Below the pieces are notes generated by a model. That model searched no databases. It saw nothing but the letters and a program-made list of their open reading frames with translations, and was not told the DNA's origin. From a virus, in IMG/VR virus record IMGVR_UViG_3300043398_000164, positions 1-53,378 of that record: 53,378 nt of DNA. One strand, 5' to 3'. Of the stretch, positions 23,193 through 29,663 are shown piece by piece. A program made the position numbers and the translations under genes. Within the stretch, counting starts at the first letter, position 1; the number at the start of each line of letters is the position of its first letter.

Positions 23193-23894
23193 ATGCGAAA
23201 CGCAATCATTTACTTGAGGGTTAGCACCAAGGGCCAGGCCGAGAATGGCGTGAGCTTCGCAGATGGCGACGACTCCGGCTTTCAGGAGATGAAATGCCGT
23301 GAACTCTGCGAGCGCAAGGGGTGGATCATCCAAGGGGTCCACGGCGACCCAGTGAGCGGGCGCCGGATGCACAACCGGCCAGGACTCAAGGCAGCACTAG
23401 CCGGCGTCTGTGCGTGTCGTGGCGTGCTGGTGTTCTATTCCGTCTCTCGGCTAGCGCGCTCGACCCGCGACCTATGCAACATTGCCGCTGAGCTTGAGGA
23501 GCACCGGGCGCACTTCGCCAGCGCGACCGAGGATTTTGATACGACCACCGCAATGGGCCGGGCATTCTTCGGAATTCTTGGCGTGCTGGCGCAGCTCGAA
23601 TCCGATCAAACAGGCGAGCGCGTCAAAGCGGCCAACGCGCATATCGTCGCGCAACTGGGCTATCGCACATTCGGCGAGCAGCGATATGGGTGGACGATTA
23701 AGGCCGGCGTGCGCGTTGAAGTACCCGAGGAACAGGCCCACATTCGCAGCGTGCTAGCAGTCGTGGAACAAAACGGCCGCTCGCCGGAAGGGATTTGCGA
23801 GTACCTCAATGGGGCCGGCATCACCACGCCCAAGGGGCTGATGTGGACGCCGAAGCGCTTGGGGCGGTTTGTCGCCACGCACCACAACTTATAG
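23193..23894 (+). CDS. Small serine recombinase (resolvase/invertase family)
   Basis: This 233-aa protein has a resolvase-type catalytic domain at residues 1-150: YLRVSTKGQ with nucleophile Ser11 and Arg9, then VFYSVSRLARSTRDL with the SRLAR arginines, and FFGILGVLAQLESDQTGERV as the long E helix. A short C-terminal part (ICEYLNGAGITTPKGLMWTP) matches the start of the recombinase domain of serine integrases. It is far shorter than large serine integrases (about 450-600 aa), so it could be an invertase, a resolvase or a reduced integrase. A GCCGCT/AGCGGC hairpin precedes it. No attachment site is identifiable. Confidence 0.85.
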   Translation: MRNAIIYLRVSTKGQAENGVSFADGDDSGFQEMKCRELCERKGWIIQGVHGDPVSGRRMHNRPGLKAALAGVCACRGVLVFYSVSRLARSTRDLCNIAAELEEHRAHFASATEDFDTTTAMGRAFFGILGVLAQLESDQTGERVKAANAHIVAQLGYRTFGEQRYGWTIKAGVRVEVPEEQAHIRSVLAVVEQNGRSPEGICEYLNGAGITTPKGLMWTPKRLGRFVATHHNL

Positions 23895-23929
23895 CGTAGT
23901 GTTGTGCTAAGAATTCGACTCGATACAAT
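23883..23929 (+). promoter_or_regulatory. Promoter with operator-like repeat upstream of the nonapeptide-repeat gene
   Basis: TTGTGC (23902-23907), 16 bases, then TACAAT (23924-23929) form a sigma70-like promoter with a strong -10 box. CACAAC (23883-23888) and GTTGTG (23901-23906) form an inverted pair covering the -35 box, the same half-site words as at the early promoter (GTTGTG/CACAAC). It may belong to the same regulon. Confidence 0.5.
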
Positions 23930-24060
23930 ACGGGCATGTCACGCCGCCCGACCAGCAACGCACACTAAATCCCGCCGCGCGGGGGTCGTTCTGCCAGGGC
24001 TGCGTGACAACAACTCTCGGCTCCGATCCCCCGCGGCATTTACAACCCACCCCCCCGCCC

Positions 24061-24109
24061 CTCGCTGTTATCAGGGCAGCGAGCCAGGCAGCCGCTCTTG
24101 TGGAGCGGC
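24061..24109 (+). other. Two tandem hairpins in the leader of the repeat-protein gene
   Basis: CTCGCTG (24061-24067) pairs with CAGCGAG (24077-24083). GCCGCTC (24091-24097) pairs with GAGCGGC (24103-24109) around TTGTG and is followed by GGGGATTTTATT. The second could act as a weak terminator or attenuator, since it lies 22 bases before the ATG and downstream of the 23.9 kb promoter. Confidence 0.45.
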
Positions 24110-24131
24110 GGGGATTTTATTCGAGGCACTC

Positions 24132-24941
24132 ATGTGTAATTTTCTCAGCGGCATCGCATTCAAGAACGGCGACGTAACGTGTCTCCCCGAGTACACGCAC
24201 TCGCACAGTGACCTCATCCGACACTTATGCCTCATCGATGAGAATCCAGAACTTCGCTCGTGGTGTCGCGTGGAATTCTCCCCGCCGGCGGCGCATGAAC
24301 TCGACGAAGTAGACAAGTACAAGCTGATCGTCGACGACGTGGCCCCATCATGGTGGGCCGACGTGCAAGAGGGCGTCGAAAAGAACATGCGGCGGATCGT
24401 GACGCAAATCATCATCGCCGAGGACCGCGATTTCGTGCTGGGCGGTTTCTGGATCGTTGGCAAGGGAATCAAGATCAACGTCGCCAAAGCGGCGCGCATC
24501 CATGTGATGTTGGACTCCTCGCAGGTCGGCAAGATGTTGGGCTCCTCGCATGTCGGCGAGATGCGGGGCTCCTCGCAGGTCGGCAAGATGTGGGACTCCT
24601 CGCAGGTCGGCGAGATGTGGGGCTCCTCGCATGTCGGCGAGATGCGGGGCTCCTCGCAGGTCGGCGAGATGTTGGGCTCCTCGCAGGTCGGCGAGATGTG
24701 GGACTCCTCGCAGGTCGGCAAGATGTGGGGCTCCTCGCAGGTCGGCAAGATGTGGGACTCCTCGCAGGTCGGCGAGATGTTGGGCTCCTCGCAGGTCGGC
24801 GAGATGTTGGACTCCTCGCAGGTCGGCAAGATGTGGGGCTCCTCGCATGTCGGCGAGATGCGGGACTCCTCGCAGGTCGGCGAGATGTGTGGCTCCTCGC
24901 ATGTGCGTTGTGACAAACGCAACGGGTCTAAACGCAACTAA
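24132..24941 (+). CDS. Nonapeptide-repeat protein
   Basis: This 269-aa protein has an N-terminal domain of about 125 residues (MCNFLSGIAFKNGDVTCLPE and on to WIVGKGIKINVAKAARIHV) followed by 15 tandem nonapeptides of the form M-x-[GD]-S-S-[QH]-V-G-[EK], and a short basic tail. I recall this N-domain plus SSQVGxMx repeat in other uncultivated phages, without known function. The repeats could fold as a solenoid like pentapeptide-repeat proteins, some of which mimic DNA. ATG 24132 follows the hairpin leader. Copy number of the 27-bp units may vary between isolates. Confidence 0.8.
   Translation: MCNFLSGIAFKNGDVTCLPEYTHSHSDLIRHLCLIDENPELRSWCRVEFSPPAAHELDEVDKYKLIVDDVAPSWWADVQEGVEKNMRRIVTQIIIAEDRDFVLGGFWIVGKGIKINVAKAARIHVMLDSSQVGKMLGSSHVGEMRGSSQVGKMWDSSQVGEMWGSSHVGEMRGSSQVGEMLGSSQVGEMWDSSQVGKMWGSSQVGKMWDSSQVGEMLGSSQVGEMLDSSQVGKMWGSSHVGEMRDSSQVGEMCGSSHVRCDKRNGSKRN
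24507..24911 (+). repeat. 27-bp tandem repeat, 15 copies
   Basis: Fifteen 27-base units, each close to the consensus GGCTCCTCGCAGGTCGGCGA plus GATGTGG, encode the nonapeptides of the protein above. Differences fall mostly in the second and third residues (Leu, Arg, Trp or Cys; Gly or Asp). Because 27 is a multiple of 3, all frames stay open through the array on both strands, giving long spurious ORFs. Confidence 0.95.
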
Positions 24942-24953
24942 CACGAGGCACGC

Positions 24954-25271
24954 ATGAGCACCGGATTCCCCGCGAACTTCTCCAACTACCCGCCAGGCGT
25001 CACGCACGAGCCGAACGACGGATACGACTCGCTCTGTGCTGACATTGAAGCGGCGATTACGTACGCCATTCGCCGAGCCGTGATGGGGTCCGGCGTCAAG
25101 CTCGCCGGTCAGATCGTGCAGGTGGAGCGCGTCGAGACCGTTCCGTTCTGCGACCGCAAGGAGATTATGGTCCGGCCGTGTTTCGTGTTGACGCGAGACG
25201 GCGGCGACCTGGACGAGATTGTGGCGCACGTCGGGTGTGCGTTGGCGGAAGTGTTTTCTCGCGTTCAGTAG
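24954..25271 (+). CDS. Small hypothetical protein
   Basis: This 105-aa protein has a central helix (SLCADIEAAITYAIRRAV) and a beta-rich second half (LAGQIVQVERVETVPFCDRK, then IMVRPCFVLTRDGGD). It follows the repeat-protein gene by 12 bases and precedes the HNH gene, so it is probably in the same transcript. No family recognised. Confidence 0.6.
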   Translation: MSTGFPANFSNYPPGVTHEPNDGYDSLCADIEAAITYAIRRAVMGSGVKLAGQIVQVERVETVPFCDRKEIMVRPCFVLTRDGGDLDEIVAHVGCALAEVFSRVQ

Positions 25272-25288
25272 GTCGAAGGATCATCTCA

Positions 25289-25921
25289 ATGGAAGCGTGT
25301 CTTAGCAAGGTTTGTATTTCATGCAAGCAATTACTTCCATTTGAAGAGTTCGGAAATGCCTCGAACAATAAGAACGGAAAGAAGGGTTCGTGCAAGGAGT
25401 GTTCACGCAAGCGATTGAAAGCGTGGTGCCAGAAGAACAGGGATTACTACAACAGAAGGCAGCGTGAATATCGTGAAAGGCGACGACAGGAAGGGAATCC
25501 AGTTAAGGGCAGATACATTCAGTCGATTTGGTGGGCAATGGTATCTAGATGCCACAACCCAAAAGACAAATGGTTCAAGGACTATGGAGGCAGGGGCATT
25601 GTTGTTTGCGATCGGTGGCGGAATTCTTCAGCAGACTTTGAGTCTGACATGGGGCCGCGTCCTACCAGTAAGCACTCTATCGACCGCATTGATAACGACG
25701 GTAACTACGAACCCGGCAACTGTCGGTGGGCGACTGAGTTTCAGCAAAAGCGCAACACTAGAAAAACGGTGATGCTTACTTATGGCGGCATAACGATGTG
25801 CCAATTGGATTGGGCTAAAAAGGTTGGCATGTCCAACGCAGCACTGATACGAAGGCTGCGGCGAATGTCGGTTGAGATGGCCCTGACAATCCCACCTAAA
25901 CGCACCAAGGTGCAGCGATGA
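25289..25921 (+). CDS. HNH homing endonuclease
   Basis: This 210-aa protein begins with a zinc-ribbon-like part (KVCISCKQLLPFEEFGNAS, then GSCKECSRKRL), then a basic linker and the HNH core: WWAMVSRCHNPKDKWFKDYG, GRGIVVCDRW, SIDRIDNDGNYEPGNCRW. It ends with a HTH-like segment (QLDWAKKVGMSNAALIRRL) as in its intein-nested relative. ATG 25289 has AAGGA upstream; a longer frame from 25178 would overlap the previous gene. It is free-standing, so a mobile gene that invaded the early operon. The next gene starts in an ATGA overlap. Confidence 0.85.
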   Translation: MEACLSKVCISCKQLLPFEEFGNASNNKNGKKGSCKECSRKRLKAWCQKNRDYYNRRQREYRERRRQEGNPVKGRYIQSIWWAMVSRCHNPKDKWFKDYGGRGIVVCDRWRNSSADFESDMGPRPTSKHSIDRIDNDGNYEPGNCRWATEFQQKRNTRKTVMLTYGGITMCQLDWAKKVGMSNAALIRRLRRMSVEMALTIPPKRTKVQR

Positions 25922-26262
25922 GCGAACCGAAGTTTAGCCAAGTGTCTTGCGTTGGATTCCCGCCTCCTAAGTCGTGGGACGATTATGACGAAGGCTGCCA
26001 GTTGACCTACAGCGGCGGCCACCACGAGAAGGAAGCACGCGACGCATTCAAGCATGGCATGGGGACCGTGTTCAATCTGCTGCGAGCAGAATTCCCGCCC
26101 GCCGAAATGTGCAAAGCCGCCCCAGCCCTGTACGCCGCGTGCCAAGCACTTGTGAAACAAATCCGCGACTACCAGTACGACCCTGACGCGGTGTTGTTCT
26201 TGCCTGACCCGCAAACTGTAGCCAACGCCGAACACGCCCTCGCCCTCGCCAACCCGCAGTAG
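25918..26262 (+). CDS. Small hypothetical protein
   Basis: This 114-aa protein has a Pro-rich start (FSQVSCVGFPPPKSWDDYDE), a His/Gly patch (SGGHHEKEARDAF) and a helical end (APALYAACQALVKQIRDYQY). The last part resembles the PELLAAL helix of the HTPGPW family but without its N-terminal motif. It starts in an ATGA overlap with the HNH gene and ends 4 bases before the exonuclease. Possibly a helper of the exonuclease/annealing pair; function unknown. Confidence 0.6.
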   Translation: MSEPKFSQVSCVGFPPPKSWDDYDEGCQLTYSGGHHEKEARDAFKHGMGTVFNLLRAEFPPAEMCKAAPALYAACQALVKQIRDYQYDPDAVLFLPDPQTVANAEHALALANPQ

Positions 26263-26266
26263 AGCC

Positions 26267-27163
26267 ATGAGCACCTTATTCATCACGCAACCAACAGCCG
26301 TCTACACGACGCGAGATGCGTGGCGTCGCGCTCGTCAGTCGTTCATCGGCGCGAGCGATGCCGCGGCTATCTGGGGCGTCTCCGGTTATTCATCGCCCTA
26401 TGCGTGCTGGTATCACAAGGTGACGCCGCTGGAGCAAGAGGAATCGGACATCCTGCAACGCATCGGTCACGCCCTGGAGCCGCTGATTACTGAACTGTTC
26501 CACGAGGCGACTGGCGTTGAGGTCTATGACCCCGGCGACTTCGCCGTTTATCGGCACCGCGAAGTCGAGTGCATGGGCTGCACGCCAGACCGACTGACCT
26601 ACGATGGCTCGGCAATTGTCGAACTCAAGACGGCAGGCTTTGGCGCTGCGGACGAGTGGAAGACACGCATCCCGCTCGCGTACCAAACACAACTCCAGCA
26701 CGCGATGCTCTGCGTTGGCGTCGAGCGTGCATACATCGCGGTCCTGATTAACAGCACGCAATTTAAGCACCACGAGATGCATCTGTCGCCGAACTTCGCA
26801 CGGCGGCATATCGCCAAGTGCAAGGCGTTTTGGGAACAGCATGTTTTAACCAAGGAAGCGCCGCCGCCGGACTGGTCGCACGCGACTTCACAGGCGCTGG
26901 CCAAGCAGTTCATGGCGAGTCGCCGCAAGGTGGTTGACCTGCCGGTTGAGTTCGACGGCATCGGCGCACGCTACGACCGAATATCAAAGTTCATCGCGGC
27001 GGCTGAACGACACCAGAACGAAATCAAGAACCGCGTGAAAGCGGTGATGGGCGAGAACGAATTGGGACGGCTGCCAACAGGCGATGGTTTCGCCTGGGCG
27101 GGCAAGAACGGTTCGCGGCGGTTTACTCGAAAGGCTAAGGAAATTCATGGCGACCTCGAATAA
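26267..27163 (+). CDS. YqaJ-type recombination exonuclease (lambda Exo-like family)
   Basis: This 298-aa protein contains the family motifs in order: FIGASDAAAIWGVSGYSSPY near residue 26, a Glu-rich helix (ALEPLITELFHEATG), the catalytic Asp in CTPDRLTYDG, the ELKT catalytic pair (VELKTAGFG) and AYQTQLQHAMLCVGVERAYI. This is the PD-(D/E)XK fold of viral 5'-3' exonucleases that make 3' single strands. The C-terminus is helical and basic. It overlaps the following RecT-like gene by 17 bases, so the two are coupled as a two-component recombination system, used for replication, repair or concatemer formation. Confidence 0.85.
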   Translation: MSTLFITQPTAVYTTRDAWRRARQSFIGASDAAAIWGVSGYSSPYACWYHKVTPLEQEESDILQRIGHALEPLITELFHEATGVEVYDPGDFAVYRHREVECMGCTPDRLTYDGSAIVELKTAGFGAADEWKTRIPLAYQTQLQHAMLCVGVERAYIAVLINSTQFKHHEMHLSPNFARRHIAKCKAFWEQHVLTKEAPPPDWSHATSQALAKQFMASRRKVVDLPVEFDGIGARYDRISKFIAAAERHQNEIKNRVKAVMGENELGRLPTGDGFAWAGKNGSRRFTRKAKEIHGDLE

Positions 27164-27905
27164 CGGCGGGCAATTGGCGGTGACGCAACCGCAACAGAAA
27201 CTCGTCAATGCCGGGCAACGCGGGCTTGTGCTCGGCGACATGGACGCGATGTGGCGATTCGCTGGGGCAATCTCAGCGAGCGGCGTGGCTCCGCGTGGAC
27301 TCAAGACGCGTGAACAGATTCTTGTGGCGCTCCAGTACGGCGCTGAGCTCGGACTGCGACCGATGCAGGCGATGGCGTCTGTCATGGTAATCAACGGGCG
27401 TCCTGCCCTGTACGGCGATGGGATGCTGGCGGTGGCGCAGGCGAGCGGGTTTCTCGTTGACATCAAGGAATCACTGGAGGGCAACCCGGACAAGCTAGAG
27501 ACGCTGGCGGCGGTCTGCGAAGTGAAACGACTAGGACGCCCGACGCCTTCGCTGTGTCGCTTCTCGTGGAAGGATGCCCAGCGTGCGGGCCTGTCTGGCA
27601 AGGACCTCTACAAGCAGCACCCCGGCCGGATGCTCAAAGCCCGTGCCCGTGCGTTCGCGTTGCGTGATGCCTTCCCGGACGTGCTGTGCGGCGTGCTATC
27701 GACGGACGAGGCTGACGACCTGCCGGCGGATGGCGCGTCGCCGGTATTTGTTGACGGGGCGACGCAAGCGCCGACGGACCTGGAGACGCTAATGCAAACG
27801 GACGCCGTCGTGGAAGGCGAAGTCGTGGACGATACGCCAGCCACAAGCGGCGAGTTATTCGACGAACCCGACATGATGGACCTGCCAGTGCAGGAGTGGA
27901 AGTGA
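27147..27905 (+). CDS. RecT-like single-strand annealing protein
   Basis: This 252-aa protein has the core pattern ILVALQYGAELGLRPMQAMA, then VINGRPALYGDGMLAVAQAS, and after a basic stretch FSWKDAQRAGL and YKQHPGRMLKARARAFALRD. This matches RecT-type annealing proteins as I remember them (G-L-x-P-x-Q-A, then GRPALYGDG). The last 70 residues are acidic and disordered, as expected for an SSB-like or regulatory tail. ATG 27147 overlaps the exonuclease end. It would pair the 3' tails made by the exonuclease. Confidence 0.75.
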   Translation: MATSNNGGQLAVTQPQQKLVNAGQRGLVLGDMDAMWRFAGAISASGVAPRGLKTREQILVALQYGAELGLRPMQAMASVMVINGRPALYGDGMLAVAQASGFLVDIKESLEGNPDKLETLAAVCEVKRLGRPTPSLCRFSWKDAQRAGLSGKDLYKQHPGRMLKARARAFALRDAFPDVLCGVLSTDEADDLPADGASPVFVDGATQAPTDLETLMQTDAVVEGEVVDDTPATSGELFDEPDMMDLPVQEWK

Positions 27906-27981
27906 ATTAGCCATCGCAGACCGGCGCGCAGGTACGCGAGCCGGCAGGAATCTTTTGGCAACGGATTCACGGAGGCTTGCC

Positions 27982-28410
27982 ATGAGCGCGACCCGCACTC
28001 CCCAGGGCGTCGAAATCGTCTGGGAACGCTACCTGTTCGACGACGATACGCACCACTGCTGCGTCATCGACTGCGGCTTCAAGAAGTGGGCGCTGTGGTT
28101 CGACGACATCCAAGAACTCGGCGAGATGCTTGCCGAGGCTGTTCGTCACAAGAGCCTGCCGGTGTACGCGGCGGTTGTCGCCCAATCACGAGTGGCTGAA
28201 TGGTTCGGCCGATACGACGCCGAGGAAGCGGCGGCGCAGGAACCTATCGCAGCATCCCCGACATGGAGACCCGCACGGACGCCGGGGGCTGCGCTTTCCG
28301 ACCCGCCGGCGCCGGCGGGGCCGGGGTGGGTTGCGTGCCCGTGGCTGGAGCGTGGGCTGCTGGCGGCGATTGTAGGCGTGTGCCTCGTGACGTGGTGGGC
28401 GCTGCGATGA
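27982..28410 (+). CDS. Hypothetical protein with C-terminal membrane anchor
   Basis: This 142-aa protein has a beta-rich N-terminal domain (VEIVWERYLFDDDTHHCCVI, then KKWALWFDDIQELG), a Pro/Ala-rich linker, and a C-terminal hydrophobic segment (LLAAIVGVCLVTWWALR) that would anchor it in the inner membrane with the domain in the cytoplasm. Its stop overlaps the next ATG (ATGA). A membrane-anchored protein next to recombination genes could attach replication to the membrane or exclude other phages. Both are guesses. Confidence 0.6.
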   Translation: MSATRTPQGVEIVWERYLFDDDTHHCCVIDCGFKKWALWFDDIQELGEMLAEAVRHKSLPVYAAVVAQSRVAEWFGRYDAEEAAAQEPIAASPTWRPARTPGAALSDPPAPAGPGWVACPWLERGLLAAIVGVCLVTWWALR

Positions 28411-28706
28411 ACCAACTCGATATGTTCTCCGAAGCGCTGCCGCGACATTGCCAGCCCCTGCACCAGCCCATCGCCACCGGCCCCGCCAAGCAGCGAGCCA
28501 AGTTTGACGGCGACTGCAAGCGGCTGCTGGACGTGCTTAGGCTGCGTCCACTGTTCAACTACGAACTGCCGGAATTTGCTGGCCTGAATGGTCGGGCAAG
28601 GGTCAGCGATTTACGGCGTGCCGGCTACGTCATCGAGAACAAAGCGGTAAAGTCAGACAGGCCCGGCACGACCATGTACACGCTCATTGGCGAGCCCCAG
28701 GAGTAG
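28407..28706 (+). CDS. Putative winged-helix DNA-binding protein
   Basis: This 99-aa protein has a basic linker and then a winged-helix pattern: KRLLDVLRLRPLFNYELPEF, helix two with GLNGRARVSDLRRAGYVI as recognition helix, and a TTMYTLIG wing. This type often acts in phage replication or regulation. It starts in an ATGA overlap with the previous gene and is followed after 4 bases by the next. No specific regulator family is assigned. Confidence 0.6.
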   Translation: MNQLDMFSEALPRHCQPLHQPIATGPAKQRAKFDGDCKRLLDVLRLRPLFNYELPEFAGLNGRARVSDLRRAGYVIENKAVKSDRPGTTMYTLIGEPQE

Positions 28707-28710
28707 AGCC

Positions 28711-28950
28711 ATGACGAACGCAGAAATTCTCAAGCATCACATCGCCGTCTGCGACGCCGTCTGCATGGATACGTTCACGCAGCACGTTGACTTAGCTCGC
28801 TCGCTGCTCGCGGACCTCAAGCAGCGCGACAAGCTGCTGGAGGCGGCGAAGTCTGTGGTAGCCCAATTCTCGGTTCACCCGTCTGCTCATGCCACATACG
28901 TCGCAATCAACAAGCTCAAGGCCGCACTGTCGGCGGGAGGGGAGGGATGA
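28711..28950 (+). CDS. Small helical hypothetical protein
   Basis: This 79-aa, all-helical protein (AEILKHHIAVCDAVCMDTFT, then DLARSLLADLKQRDKLLEAA) has no membrane segment and two Cys residues near its N-terminus. The heptad-like second helix suggests oligomer formation. It is coupled to the next gene by an ATGA overlap. Function unknown. Confidence 0.6.
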   Translation: MTNAEILKHHIAVCDAVCMDTFTQHVDLARSLLADLKQRDKLLEAAKSVVAQFSVHPSAHATYVAINKLKAALSAGGEG

Positions 28951-29162
28951 ACGAAGGCATCGACCTAGAAGTGTTCTGCGGCATCGTGAAGGTGTTCGAG
29001 AAGCGATACCCGAACAAGGCGTGCGGAATGCAATTGAACAACCTCATTCCGATCCTTCGCCAACTCGATGAAATGTTCGCGTCGCTGCCGGAGATGCCGC
29101 CAAAGAAAAGTAGACGCGGCAAACCAAAAGCGGAGGACGCCCCATGCCCGACGACGAACTAG
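28947..29162 (+). CDS. Small basic-tailed hypothetical protein
   Basis: This 71-aa protein has a helical core (EVFCGIVKVFEKRYPN, then LNNLIPILRQLDEMFASL) and a Lys/Arg-rich tail (PPKKSRRGKPKAEDA). It overlaps both neighbours (ATGA upstream; 19 bases with the zinc-ribbon ORF downstream). Likely nucleic-acid or protein binding; no family recognised. Confidence 0.6.
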   Translation: MNEGIDLEVFCGIVKVFEKRYPNKACGMQLNNLIPILRQLDEMFASLPEMPPKKSRRGKPKAEDAPCPTTN

Positions 29163-29317
29163 ACGCTTGGGGCGACCCCATCCCCGACGACGAGGGCTAC
29201 GAGGACGGAGACTGGGGGCTGTGCGAACGCTGCGGCACGAAGCTCCACAGCCACGAAGCTGCCGGTGGAATCTGCGGCAACTGCGCCATCGACATGATGG
29301 ACTTGGAGGACGAATGA
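29144..29317 (+). CDS. Short acidic zinc-ribbon protein
   Basis: This 57-aa ORF starts at ATG 29144, 13 bases after GGAGG. It has a very acidic N-terminus (PDDEGYEDGDWG) and two Cys pairs, CERCGTKLHSH and CGNC, spaced as in a small zinc ribbon. Its TGA overlaps an ATG at 29314, which opens a 14-codon reading ending at 29358 just before the next gene. It fits the tightly coupled gene chain here, and the four ligands make it believable despite its length. Confidence 0.6.
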   Translation: MPDDELDAWGDPIPDDEGYEDGDWGLCERCGTKLHSHEAAGGICGNCAIDMMDLEDE

Positions 29318-29359
29318 ACCACCGCCGCGACGACTTACGCGAAGATTTCGAGGACTGAC

Positions 29360-29584
29360 ATGAACGCGAACCTAGCCAAGATTAAAGCCGCCACCGAGCC
29401 CGCACGCTTTGTCAACGCGGCGGTGCTGTCGCCCACGGACCCGGACATGGATTGCAGCAAGGAAGCCGAAGAGGCGTTGAAGCGTGAGCGATACAGGCTC
29501 GTGTGCGGAGACTTGCGACCGCGGGAAGTGAAACGGGCTTTACGTTGCGAGATGGCGATTAGGAACATTAGGGCACGGCGCTAG
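29360..29584 (+). CDS. Small basic helical hypothetical protein
   Basis: This 74-aa protein has an N-terminal helix (NLAKIKAATEPARFVN) and a basic C-terminal helical half (EEALKRERYRLVCGDLRPRE, then VKRALRCEMAIRNIRARR). No SD is evident other than GGA in the preceding AGGACTGAC. The 3' end lies in a 13-bp tandem duplication. Function unknown. Confidence 0.55.
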   Translation: MNANLAKIKAATEPARFVNAAVLSPTDPDMDCSKEAEEALKRERYRLVCGDLRPREVKRALRCEMAIRNIRARR

Positions 29585-29596
29585 GGCACGGCGCTA
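29571..29596 (+). repeat. 13-bp tandem duplication
   Basis: GGGCACGGCGCTA occurs twice in direct succession. The first copy contains the stop codon region of the 74-aa gene; the second lies in the intergenic gap before the replication-type gene. It looks like a recent slippage duplication rather than a regulatory element. Confidence 0.6.
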
Positions 29597-29663
29597 GGGA
29601 CACCAGCCCGAGCACCGGCTGGCGGCGCTGTGCGGCCTCAACTAGCACGACGGAGCGATTGGC

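Noticed and set aside
24507-24911. CRISPR-like array
   Set aside because: The 27-bp units are contiguous without spacers and encode a regular peptide repeat in frame.
24348-25229. Long minus-strand and alternative plus-strand ORFs across the repeat array (up to 293 codons)
   Set aside because: The 27-bp unit is a multiple of three, so every frame without a stop in one unit stays open through the array. Only the frame with a recognisable N-terminal domain and a proper start is kept.
29314-29358. 14-codon ORF between the zinc-ribbon ORF and the 74-aa gene
   Set aside because: It fits the ATGA overlap chain but is too short to support as a protein.
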